Below the pieces are notes generated by a model. That model did not search any database and was not told the DNA's origin. It saw nothing but the letters and a program-made list of their open reading frames with translations. Positions 47,742 through 54,916 of a DNA stretch of 64,000 nucleotides are shown here, piece by piece (the first letter of the stretch is position 1; each line of letters starts with the position of its first letter). A program made the position numbers and the translations under genes. The stretch comes from Streptomyces aidingensis (lineage in GTDB: Bacteria > Actinomycetota > Actinomycetes > Streptomycetales > Streptomycetaceae), in NCBI RefSeq assembly GCF_900112355.1, contig NZ_FOLM01000011.1:124001-188000 (forward strand), given 5' to 3'.

Positions 47742-47767
47742 GATTCCTCCCCGGCTCTCCCCTTGAC

Positions 47768-47785
47768 TTCACGTGCTTCACGTGC
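47768..47785. promoter_or_regulatory. Tandem TTCACGTGC repeats upstream of the HTH gene
   Basis: Two direct 9-bp copies (47768-47776, 47777-47785), followed by GCGAAG. They lie 27-44 nt upstream of the HTH start codon, where an autoregulatory operator would be expected. They resemble half of a parS site but lack the GAAAC half. Confidence 0.45.
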
Positions 47786-47879
47786 GCGAAGTTGCGCGCC
47801 ATCCTACGGAAACCGGTGTCCCCGCGGCGATACCCGGTCGGAAGACGGGCCGGGGATTGGGTACCCTGGGGCACTGCGC

Positions 47880-47952
47880 GGGGCGTTAGCTCAGTTGGTA
47901 GAGCGCCGTCTTTGCATGGCGGATGTCAGGAGTTCGACTCTCCTACGCTCCA
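47880..47952 (+). tRNA. tRNA-Ala (anticodon TGC)
   Basis: 73 nt. GGGGCGT pairs with ACGCTCC (one G-T pair); the D-arm is TAGCTCAGTTGGTAGAGC, the anticodon TGC is at 47913-47915, and the T-loop is TTCGACT. No CCA is encoded. A possible -10, TACCCT, is at 47862-47867. Confidence 0.96.
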
Positions 47953-47959
47953 CCGCCCT

Positions 47960-47995
47960 CAGGGGCCGTCTTCCCAGCCGGGGAGGCGGCCCCTG
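47960..47995. terminator. Terminator after tRNA-Ala
   Basis: A 9-bp stem (47960-47968 with 47987-47995) enclosing a smaller TTCCC/GGGA hairpin, 8 nt after the tRNA. It also lies downstream of the leftward sortase gene and may stop both. Confidence 0.7.
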
Positions 47996-48019
47996 TCGCC
48001 CCCCCCGGGGGGCGGGGCC

Positions 48020-48838
48020 TCAGGAGAGCTCGGGGGGCGGGGTGCGGTTCTCGTCGACGGGGACGGTGCGGTCGAGTTCGCCCCAGACGATGTAGCGGTA
48101 CCGCGAGGTGCGGATCGGGGTGCAGGTGGTCAGCGTGATGTAGCGGCCGGCCTCGGTGGCACCGGACTCCTCCGGGATCGGGTCCAGCACCTCGGTGTTG
48201 TACCGGGAGGTCTCCGGCAGGATCGCGTAGACCTTGTAGATGTACCAGGTGTCCTTGGTCTCGAAGACGATCGCGTCGCCTTCCTCGATCCGGTGGATGT
48301 TGTGGAAGCGGGCGCCGTGGCCGTCCCGGTGCGCGGCCAGGGAGAAGTTGCCCTCCTCGTCCCACGGCATGGCGGACTCCACCGGCTCGCCGGCGTAGTA
48401 ACCGGCCACGCCGCCGTTGAGGACGTCGTCCCCGGTGCCCTCCTTGACCAGGATGTCGGTGCCGGTCATGGCCGGGATGTGCAGAAAGCCCAGGCCGTCG
48501 GCGGGGTCGAAGACCGGCGGCGGCTCGTCGGCCGGGGTGCCGCCCGGGTCGCCCTCCTGCTGCTCCTGCTCCTCCCACAGGTCGCGGACGGCATCGCTGT
48601 CCCGCGCGGCCTCCCGGTCGGCGAGCACATTGGTCCACCACAGCGAGTAGACGACGAACAGGCCCAGCACCACCCCGGCGGTGATCAGCAGCTCGCCGAC
48701 GACGCTCACCGCCCCGGCGACGATCCGCACGGTGCGGGAGGGGCGGCGGGGAGCGGCGGCGTCGGACCGTTTCTGCGCCTCCGGTTCCTGGTCCTGCCCC
48801 GCGGGTGCCTCGTGGGCGGACTCAGTTGACGAGGGCAT
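48020..48838 (-). CDS. srtE: Class E sortase
   Basis: 272 residues. A polar cytoplasmic start, then one membrane helix near 40-68 (GAVSVVGELLITAGVVLGLF). The extracellular sortase domain has the His in LAAHRDGHG, the catalytic Cys in TLTTCTP and the Arg in TSRYRYIVWGEL. It cleaves LAxTG-type signals and links proteins, such as long chaplins, to the wall. It overlaps the second sortase gene by 17 nt. SrtE1 and SrtE2 of S. coelicolor are needed for aerial hyphae; I cannot say which is which here. Confidence 0.92.
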   Translation of the reverse strand: MPSSTESAHEAPAGQDQEPEAQKRSDAAAPRRPSRTVRIVAGAVSVVGELLITAGVVLGLFVVYSLWWTNVLADREAARDSDAVRDLWEEQEQQEGDPGGTPADEPPPVFDPADGLGFLHIPAMTGTDILVKEGTGDDVLNGGVAGYYAGEPVESAMPWDEEGNFSLAAHRDGHGARFHNIHRIEEGDAIVFETKDTWYIYKVYAILPETSRYNTEVLDPIPEESGATEAGRYITLTTCTPIRTSRYRYIVWGELDRTVPVDENRTPPPELS

Positions 48839-49976
48839 CCGGCTCCCCTTCGCTGCGCGGGTGTTCCTCCACCAGCTCTCCCCAGACGATCAGCCGGTAG
48901 GTGGAGGTGAACTCCGGCGTGCAGGTGGTCAGGGTGACGTACCGGCCGGGCCCGGTGAATCCGCCCTGGGTGGGAATGGGGTCGAGCACCTGGATATTAC
49001 GTGGTGAGGTCTGGTCCAGCCGGCTGCGCATCTCGTAGATGTAGTAGGTGTCCTCGGTCTCGATGACGATCGGGTCCCCGGGCTGCATCTTGTTGATGTA
49101 GCGGAACGGCTCGCCCTTGGTGTTGCGGTGGCCGGCCAGGCCGACATTGCCCTCCTCCTCCCACGGCATGGCGGTGGGCAGGCCGTCCTCCTCGCCGTAG
49201 TGGCCGACCATGCCGCGGTCCAGCACGCCGCCCGGATCGACGCCCTCGGCGATCGGCACCCGGACGTCCAGGGTGGGCAGATGGAGCAGGGCGAAGCCCT
49301 CGCCCGGGGAGAAGACGGCCGGCTGCTCGTCCTCGCCGGAGCCGTCCCGGCCGTCGCCGCCGTTGTCCGCGGCCTGGTCCCACTGCTCGGTGAGGCTGTC
49401 CGCCTCCTTGTTCGCAAAGGCCCGGGCCTGCACATTCGTCCACCAGAGCTGGTAGGCGACGAACAGCATGAGGATCACGCCGAAGGTCATCATCAGCTCG
49501 CCCACCACATTGGCGATCTTGTTCATCCGGGTGGACTTGCGGGCCTTCTCGGCCTGGCGGCGGGCCACCCGGCCGCCCGGCGCCGGCTCGGACGGAGCGG
49601 CGGCCGGAGCGGCGGCCGGAGCGGCGGCCGGATGTCCGGTCAGATCGGCGGGGCGGCGCAGGCCGATGGTCTCCGGGTCGTACTCGTCCTCGAAGTCGGT
49701 GTAGGGCGTGAGCAGGGAGGTGGCCGCGGCATCGTCCGGGGCGGGAGCGGGAGCGGCGGCGGTCTCGTAGGGATACTCCCGGTAGGCGGCGCCCTCGGCT
49801 ATCGGGGGCGGGTCGTACGGCTGCGGCTCCCGCCCGCCGGGGCGCTGCTCGGGCAGCGGGTCGTTGAGCGGATCGTCCATGGACCGGATCGCCGCCTCGA
49901 ACGCGCCCGGAGCGGCGTAGGGATCCCCGTCGGATTCCCAGGCCGCCCCCGTGTCCTCCGGGCGCCGCGTGGTCAC
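48822..49976 (-). CDS. srtE: Class E sortase with long cytoplasmic extension
   Basis: 384 residues. Residues 1 to about 165 are acidic and Pro/Ala-rich, with an APAAAPAAAP stretch. The membrane helix follows (VVGELMMTFGVILMLFVAYQ), then the sortase domain with His in LAGHRNTKG, Cys in TLTTCTP and Arg in TSTYRLIVWGEL. It is longer than the first sortase because of its N-terminus. The GTG at 49976 overlaps the pabA stop codon (GTGA), so it is translationally coupled to pabA. Confidence 0.92.
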   Translation of the reverse strand: MTTRRPEDTGAAWESDGDPYAAPGAFEAAIRSMDDPLNDPLPEQRPGGREPQPYDPPPIAEGAAYREYPYETAAAPAPAPDDAAATSLLTPYTDFEDEYDPETIGLRRPADLTGHPAAAPAAAPAAAPSEPAPGGRVARRQAEKARKSTRMNKIANVVGELMMTFGVILMLFVAYQLWWTNVQARAFANKEADSLTEQWDQAADNGGDGRDGSGEDEQPAVFSPGEGFALLHLPTLDVRVPIAEGVDPGGVLDRGMVGHYGEEDGLPTAMPWEEEGNVGLAGHRNTKGEPFRYINKMQPGDPIVIETEDTYYIYEMRSRLDQTSPRNIQVLDPIPTQGGFTGPGRYVTLTTCTPEFTSTYRLIVWGELVEEHPRSEGEPDALVN

Positions 49977-50635
49977 GCCGCCGGCTCCAGGGGGCCCGGC
50001 CGGCCGGAGTGCCCCACCACCGGGGCCAGGCCGCGGGAGCGTTCCACGGCCTGCGGATCGCCGCACACGGCCAGCCAGTTGGCCAGCATCCGGTGGCCGC
50101 CCTCAGTGAGCACCGACTCGGGATGGAACTGCACGCCCTCCACCGGCAGGGTGCGGTGCCGCAGGCCCATCACCACCTGGCCGGTGCGGGCGGTGATCTC
50201 GATCTCGGCGGGCAGCGTGGGCTCCACCGCGGCCAGCGAGTGGTAGCGGGTGACGGTCAGCGGGCTGGGCAGCCCGGCGAAGACCCCCTGCCCGCCGTGG
50301 TCCACCGGCGATGTCTTGCCGTGCAGCAGCTCGGGGGCGCGGCCCACCACGCCGCCGTGGGCCACCGCCATCGCCTGCATGCCCAGGCAGACGCCGAACA
50401 CCGGGGTGCGGGCCGCGGCGCAGTGCCGCACCATCTCGATGCAGACTCCGGCGTCCTCCGGGGTGCCGGGGCCGGGCGAGAGCAGTACGCCGTCGAAGCC
50501 GCCGGCCGCCACATGGCCGGTGGTGACCGCGTCGTTGCGCAGCACCTGGCAGTCGGCGCCGAGCTGGTAGAGGTACTGGACGAGGTTGTAGACAAAGCTG
50601 TCGTAGTTGTCCACGACCAGAATCCGCGCGCCCAT
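49973..50635 (-). CDS. pabA: Glutamine amidotransferase, PabA/TrpG type
   Basis: 220 residues. Class I amidotransferase: ILVVDNYDSFVYNLVQYL, LLSPGPGTPEDAG, nucleophile Cys in FGVCLGMQ, and the His/Glu of VQFHPES. It supplies ammonia from glutamine to a PabB or TrpE partner for p-aminobenzoate or anthranilate; no partner gene is adjacent, so which pathway is not certain. In M. tuberculosis the gene at this locus is called trpG. It begins with a 1-nt stop/start overlap (TGATG) after a small membrane protein gene. Confidence 0.92.
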   Translation of the reverse strand: MGARILVVDNYDSFVYNLVQYLYQLGADCQVLRNDAVTTGHVAAGGFDGVLLSPGPGTPEDAGVCIEMVRHCAAARTPVFGVCLGMQAMAVAHGGVVGRAPELLHGKTSPVDHGGQGVFAGLPSPLTVTRYHSLAAVEPTLPAEIEITARTGQVVMGLRHRTLPVEGVQFHPESVLTEGGHRMLANWLAVCGDPQAVERSRGLAPVVGHSGRPGPLEPAA

Positions 50636-50835
50636 CAGCCTGCCGCTCCCCGCTGCTCACCGCCGCCGCCCCCGGCCTCGCCGTCGACGGTCACGTCACC
50701 GAACGGCAGCAGCGGTTCGGCCCAGGGAAAGACCCAGGTGAACAGGGTGTACACCGCTCCCAGGACCAGTGCGAGGGAGATCAGCGCGCGCACCGGCGTA
50801 TTGCCCGGCAGATGCCGCCAGATCCAGCCGTACAT
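50635..50835 (-). CDS. Small membrane protein, function unknown
   Basis: 66 residues. MYGWIWRHLPGNTPVRALIS leads into one helix (LALVLGAVYTLFTWVFPWAE), then PLLPFGDVTVDG and a Gly-rich end. The ATG at 50835 has AAGGAAG upstream; the longer open frame has no ribosome binding site. It is translationally coupled to pabA. It is conserved beside pabA in streptomycetes and otherwise unknown. Confidence 0.8.
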   Translation of the reverse strand: MYGWIWRHLPGNTPVRALISLALVLGAVYTLFTWVFPWAEPLLPFGDVTVDGEAGGGGGEQRGAAG

Positions 50836-50955
50836 GCCGACGCTTCCTTCTCTCGTCTCCCGACTGCCGCGTACCGCCCCAGGGTACGATGCGCGGCCCG
50901 CCGCCCGGGGTGCGGTGCGCATGATTGCCCGGCCTTCGTGCGCCGGTGCGCCCGG

Positions 50956-51720
50956 TCAGCCGCCGTCGTCTCCGTCGTCGTCCGGCCCGGCGGGGACGGC
51001 GTACTGGAGCTCCACGCTGCCGGTGTAGCCGGGCAGGGTGATTCCGGAGTGCTCCGTGACCTCCCAGCCCAGCCCGTAGGCCTCCACATAGCGCTGGTAG
51101 ATGCGGATCGCCTCGGAGTCCTCCATGGCCTGCCTGAGCGCCTCCGGGTCGCCGACCGCGGTGATCACATAGGGCGGGGAGTAGAGCTGGCCCTGGAGGA
51201 TCAGGGTGTTGCCCACGCAGCGCACCGCGCTGGTGGATATCAGCCGCTGGTCCATGATCTGGATGCCCTCGGCGCCGCCCGCCCACAGCGCGTTGACCAC
51301 CGACTGGAGGTCCTGCTGGTGGATCACCAGGTCGTCGGGGCTGGGCTCGGGCGCCCAGGAGACCAGGGGCACGGCGTCCGGCGGGGCGTCGTCCAGGGTG
51401 ACGGTCAGGCCCTCGCCGCTGAGCTCGTGCAGCCCGGCGACGCGTTCCACCTCGGCGAGCCGCCGCCGCTCGGCCGGGTCGAGGGAGTGGTCCTGCTCGC
51501 GCAGCTCCTGCACCTCGGCCCGCAGCCGGGCGGTGGACGCCTCCTGGCGGGCGTTCTCCCGGCCGCGCTCCCGGATCAGGTCCGACAACCGCAGCAGCGG
51601 ATCGTCCTTGCGGATGTCGTTACCCTGGGAGACGCTGCAACTCGTCCAGAAAATCAGCCCGGCCAGCGCAAACACGCCCGCGGTGCCGAGCTGCGCGGGG
51701 CGGAGGCGGAAGCCGGTCAC
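50956..51720 (-). CDS. DUF881 membrane-anchored protein
   Basis: 254 residues. An N-terminal helix (LGTAGVFALAGLIFWTS) is followed by a coiled-coil-like stretch (about 45-90) and the DUF881 domain with LVIHQQDLQSVVNALWAGGA and GNTLILQGQLYSPPYVITAV. The acidic C-terminus is Asp/Gly-rich. Its homologue Rv0012 lies by crgA and trpG in mycobacteria; a division-related role is likely but unproved. It is divergent from crgA across 106 nt, and its GTG start is at 51720. Confidence 0.88.
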   Translation of the reverse strand: MTGFRLRPAQLGTAGVFALAGLIFWTSCSVSQGNDIRKDDPLLRLSDLIRERGRENARQEASTARLRAEVQELREQDHSLDPAERRRLAEVERVAGLHELSGEGLTVTLDDAPPDAVPLVSWAPEPSPDDLVIHQQDLQSVVNALWAGGAEGIQIMDQRLISTSAVRCVGNTLILQGQLYSPPYVITAVGDPEALRQAMEDSEAIRIYQRYVEAYGLGWEVTEHSGITLPGYTGSVELQYAVPAGPDDDGDDGG

Positions 51721-51826
51721 CGCACCCTGCTCCCTTCATCGACCATGGAAGCACTACGCTAACGGACGATCCCCGCACCTTGTCCCGCTGCGCCCGGTGC
51801 GCAGCACCTCACCAGGAGAACCCGTC

Positions 51827-52108
51827 GTGCCGATTTCCCGGATCCGAAAGAAGAAGGACGGTACGCCGGCCAACCGGCCGGCCGCGCAGAAGCAGGGCGA
51901 GCAGCGGCAGCCGACCAAGCTCGTCATGGGCGGCCGGCGCTGGGTGGCCCCGCTGATGCTCGCGCTTTTCGTCCTGGGCCTGTGCTGGATCGTGGTGTTC
52001 TACATCACGCAGGGCGACCTGCCGGTGAAGTCGCTGGGCAACTGGAACATCGTGGTGGGCTTCGGCTTCATCGCGGGCGGGTTCGTGGTCTCCACGCAGT
52101 GGAAGTAG
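51827..52108 (+). CDS. crgA: Cell division protein CrgA
   Basis: 93 residues. A basic cytoplasmic N-terminus (PISRIRKKKDGTPANRPA) and two membrane helices (WVAPLMLALFVLGLCWIVVF and NWNIVVGFGFIAGGFVVSTQ). CrgA inhibits or coordinates FtsZ ring formation before sporulation in Streptomyces and recruits division proteins in mycobacteria. The GTG at 51827 has AGGAGAAC upstream. A cluster of DnaA-box-like sites follows the gene. Confidence 0.95.
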   Translation: MPISRIRKKKDGTPANRPAAQKQGEQRQPTKLVMGGRRWVAPLMLALFVLGLCWIVVFYITQGDLPVKSLGNWNIVVGFGFIAGGFVVSTQWK

Positions 52109-52118
52109 GTCTCCGCGA

Positions 52119-52288
52119 AGTTATCCACAGCTCGCCGGAACATCACAAGATCTGTGGATAACTCGTGGCGGTCCCAGTGCTCGCCGCAACCGGCCGCACC
52201 CCTGTTCGCCTGGGGAAACGCGGTCCGAACGAGGGCGCCACGACCATCGTGGACCTTGTGCACAAGATCCGCCACCGGCTGTGGAAAA
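52119..52288. promoter_or_regulatory. DnaA-box cluster between crgA and the rhomboid gene
   Basis: TTATCCACA (52121-52129) and TGTGGATAA (52153-52161) are inverted E. coli-type perfect boxes inside a 12-bp inverted repeat (52119-52130 with 52152-52163, 21-nt spacer). Further on are TTGTGCACAA (52256-52265) and TGTGGAAAA (52280-52288). The 211-nt gap lies between convergent gene ends, so the inverted repeat might alternatively act as a terminator. Confidence 0.65.
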
Positions 52289-52319
52289 CTCCGCCCCTGA
52301 CCTGCGCCGGGGACCCGGC

Positions 52320-53189
52320 TCAGCCGGTGAGCTGCGCGGTCCGGACCAGGCAGGCGACCACGATCGCGGCCAGCACCAGCGCGCAGACCGCGAACTGCAC
52401 CGCGGCCCGCCCGCGGCGCGGCGCGTGCACCATTCCGGCGGTGATCGCCGCCCCGGCCACCAGACCGCCCAGATGCGCCTGCCAGGCGATGTTCAGTCCG
52501 GGCAGGAAGGTGATCACCAGGTTGACGGCGAGCAGGGCCAGAATCGGCCGCATGTCCGCGCGCAGCCGCCGCACCAGCACCGCGATCCCGCCGAACAGGC
52601 CGTAGACGCCGCCGGAGGCCCCCAGCGAGTAGATGTTCGGCTCCGCCAGCAGGTACTGCAGGGTGCTGCCGGCCAGGGCGGAGATCAGGAACAGCGCGGC
52701 GAACCGGACGCGCCCCAGCACCGCCTCCAGGCTGGAGCCGATCACCCACAGCGCCAGCATGTTGAAGCCGATGTGCCAGAACTGCTCGTGCAGGAAGGCC
52801 GCGGTGATCAGCCGGTACCACTCGCCGTCGGCCACCCCGACCCACTCGGTCTCGGTCACCGCCCAGCCGATCATGGCCAGCTCGGTGAGCAGATCGTCGC
52901 CCACGGCCAGCACGGCCAGGAACATGGCGAGATTGAGGCCGATCAGGATCTTGGTGATCAGGACCGGGTCGGCATGCACCCGGCCGCCCGCCAGGGTGCG
53001 CGGCCGGGGCGCGCGGTTCGCGCCGCGCACACAGGACGGGCACTGGTAGCCCACCGCCGCGTCGATCATGCAGTCGGGGCAGATCGGGCGCTCGCAGCGG
53101 GTGCAGCGGATGCCCGTCTCCCGGCCCGGATGCCGGTAACAGACGGCCGGACCCGCGGGCTGGGGTCCCTGCTGGTCCTGCTGCGCCAT
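52320..53189 (-). CDS. Rhomboid family intramembrane serine protease
   Basis: 289 residues. An N-terminal zinc-ribbon or B-box-like region has CYRHPGRETGIRCTRCERPI and CPDCM/CPSC pairs. The six-helix rhomboid core has HIGFNMLAL, the catalytic Ser in LGASGGVYGLFGG and the His in AWQAHLGGLVAG. It cleaves within the membrane; the substrate is unknown. It is downstream of ppiA on the same strand but separated by a terminator-like hairpin. The N-terminal zinc region is typical of actinobacterial members. Confidence 0.92.
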   Translation of the reverse strand: MAQQDQQGPQPAGPAVCYRHPGRETGIRCTRCERPICPDCMIDAAVGYQCPSCVRGANRAPRPRTLAGGRVHADPVLITKILIGLNLAMFLAVLAVGDDLLTELAMIGWAVTETEWVGVADGEWYRLITAAFLHEQFWHIGFNMLALWVIGSSLEAVLGRVRFAALFLISALAGSTLQYLLAEPNIYSLGASGGVYGLFGGIAVLVRRLRADMRPILALLAVNLVITFLPGLNIAWQAHLGGLVAGAAITAGMVHAPRRGRAAVQFAVCALVLAAIVVACLVRTAQLTG

Positions 53190-53265
53190 GGGTTCCTCGT
53201 TCCGGTCGCCGACGGGGTCCCGACACGGTTCCGGCGAAGACCCGGCGGCACCCGAAGATATGAAG

Positions 53266-53292
53266 TCCCCCCGATCCTACGGATCGGAGGGA
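53266..53292. terminator. Terminator after ppiA
   Basis: A 12-bp stem (53266-53277 with 53281-53292) with one mismatch and a 3-nt loop, 64 nt after the ppiA stop codon on the minus strand. Confidence 0.7.
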
Positions 53293-53356
53293 CCGGGAGT
53301 TCCCCCGCCCCGGACGGCCGGCGGTGTCCGGGCCCCTGGGCGGCGCGCGGCCGGGT

Positions 53357-53896
53357 TCAGCCGGCGGTGCGTTCCACGGTGACCGACTCGATCACCACGT
53401 CCTGCACCGGACGGTCGGTGCGCGGGTTGGTGGAGACGCCGGCGATGGCGTCCACGACCTTCTGGCCGGCCTCGTCCGCCACCTCGCCGAAGATGGTGTG
53501 CTTGCCGTTCAGCCAGGTGGTCGGGGAGACCGTGATGAAGAACTGGGAGCCGTTGGTGTGGGTGCCGGGACCGGCGTTGGCCATCGCCAGCAGATACGGC
53601 CGGTTGAAGACGAGGTCGGGGTGGATCTCGTCCTTGAAGGTGTAGCCCGGGCCACCCATGCCGGTGCCCAGCGGATCGCCGCCCTGGATCATGAAACCGC
53701 TGATCACCCGGTGGAACGCGGTGCCGTCGTAGAGCTTGGCGGTGGTCTTCTGGCCGGTCTCGGGGTTGGTCCACTCCCGGGTGCCCTCGGCCAGTTCGGT
53801 GAAGTTCCGCACCGTGGCGGGGGCGTGGTCCGGGAAGAGCCGGAGCCGGATGGCGCCGTGATTGGTGTTGAGGGTGGCGTAGAGCTGCTCGGCCAC
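53357..53896 (-). CDS. ppiA: Peptidyl-prolyl cis-trans isomerase, cyclophilin type
   Basis: 179 residues with no signal peptide, so cytoplasmic. Active-site segments: FHRVISGFMIQGGDPLGTG, MANAGPGTHTNGSQFFITV and the LNGKHTIFGEV segment in which the usual Trp loop is WLNGKH. It speeds proline isomerisation in folding. It is divergent from the DUF5324 gene over 210 nt. Its homologue is Rv0009 in the mycobacterial origin region. Confidence 0.96.
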   Translation of the reverse strand: MAEQLYATLNTNHGAIRLRLFPDHAPATVRNFTELAEGTREWTNPETGQKTTAKLYDGTAFHRVISGFMIQGGDPLGTGMGGPGYTFKDEIHPDLVFNRPYLLAMANAGPGTHTNGSQFFITVSPTTWLNGKHTIFGEVADEAGQKVVDAIAGVSTNPRTDRPVQDVVIESVTVERTAG

Positions 53897-54106
53897 GTCG
53901 TCCCTTCCGTTGTGAGCGTGGAGCGAGCCTTGGTGTCGACTCGTTCGTTTCCGTGACGATCACCGATCCTGCCATGCCGCCACGACACGCCGCGCCCCGG
54001 ATGCCCGGATTCGCGTGCCCGACGGCCCACCACGCGGCATGATTTGCGTACGAGTGGATAAAAGCAGACAGAGTATGGCAGACCGCCACCAACGGAAGGA
54101 TCGATC

Positions 54107-54787
54107 GTGACCCGCAACGGACGTGTCCGCGCGGCGACCGGCAGTGCCAGAGAGAACATGTGGCGCGCGGCGCAGGTGGTGGGGCCCTACGCCGTGACCG
54201 CCAGGGACTCCGCTACGCACTACGCGCACCAGGCCGGCGCCTATCTCAAGCCGCGCGCCCAGCGGATGGCGCTCCAGGCCCGGATGAACTACGACACTCA
54301 TCTCGCGCCCCGCATGGGCCAGATGCGCCAGTCCCTGCCCGAGGGCATGGACCGGGCCGCCACCCGGGCGGCGGAGCGCGCACGGATCGCCGCCCGCCGG
54401 GCGCGCGAGACGACCGGTCCCCGGATCGAGTACGCCCGCGCCACCGTGGGCCCGGCCAGGGAGGAGGCGGCGGCCCGCTCGGCTGCGGCCATGGCGGCCT
54501 TCCGCGGCGGCGTGACGGCCCGGGAGATCACCAGGCTGGCCCGGCGCAAGCAGCGCCGGGCGCGGGCCGGCCGGATGGTGAAGTGGCTGGGCCTGGGCAC
54601 CCTGGTCTCGGGCGGCGCGCTGGCCGCCTGGCGGTGGTGGGAGCGGCAGACCAACCCCGACTGGCTGGTGGAGCCGGCGCCGCCCACCGAGGTCGCCGAG
54701 ACCTCCGGCACCGCCGAGGAGAGCGAGGCGGTGGACGGCGTCCCGATGGAGGGCCGCGCCGCCGCCGAGGACAAGCCCCAGAGCTGA
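54107..54787 (+). CDS. DUF5324 family protein
   Basis: 226 residues. Ala/Arg-rich helical region up to 150 with many regularly spaced Arg (ARIAARRARE, AREITRLARRKQRRARA), then one membrane helix (VKWLGLGTLVSGGALAAWRW) and an acidic tail. It is probably a membrane-anchored cytoplasmic helical protein; no function is known. The GTG at 54107 follows GAAGGATCGATC. It is convergent with pknB. Confidence 0.82.
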   Translation: MTRNGRVRAATGSARENMWRAAQVVGPYAVTARDSATHYAHQAGAYLKPRAQRMALQARMNYDTHLAPRMGQMRQSLPEGMDRAATRAAERARIAARRARETTGPRIEYARATVGPAREEAAARSAAAMAAFRGGVTAREITRLARRKQRRARAGRMVKWLGLGTLVSGGALAAWRWWERQTNPDWLVEPAPPTEVAETSGTAEESEAVDGVPMEGRAAAEDKPQS

Positions 54788-54865
54788 ACCGGCGCCGCGG
54801 CCCCCGGCCGTGGCGCCCCGGCTGTGGGCCCCCGGCTGTGGCCCCTTCCCCGGACGGCCACATGG

Positions 54866-54900
54866 TGAGGGCCGGGAACCCGATGGGTTCCCGGCCCTCA
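54866..54900. terminator. Bidirectional terminator between DUF5324 and pknB
   Basis: A perfect 16-bp inverted repeat (54866-54881 with 54885-54900) and a 3-nt loop, between two convergent genes. Confidence 0.88.
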
Positions 54901-54916
54901 TGGTGCTGCGGAGGGG

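Noticed and set aside
47768..47785. TTCACGTGC repeats as parS sites
   Set aside because: They carry only the TTCACGTG part and lack the GAAAC half needed for ParB recognition.
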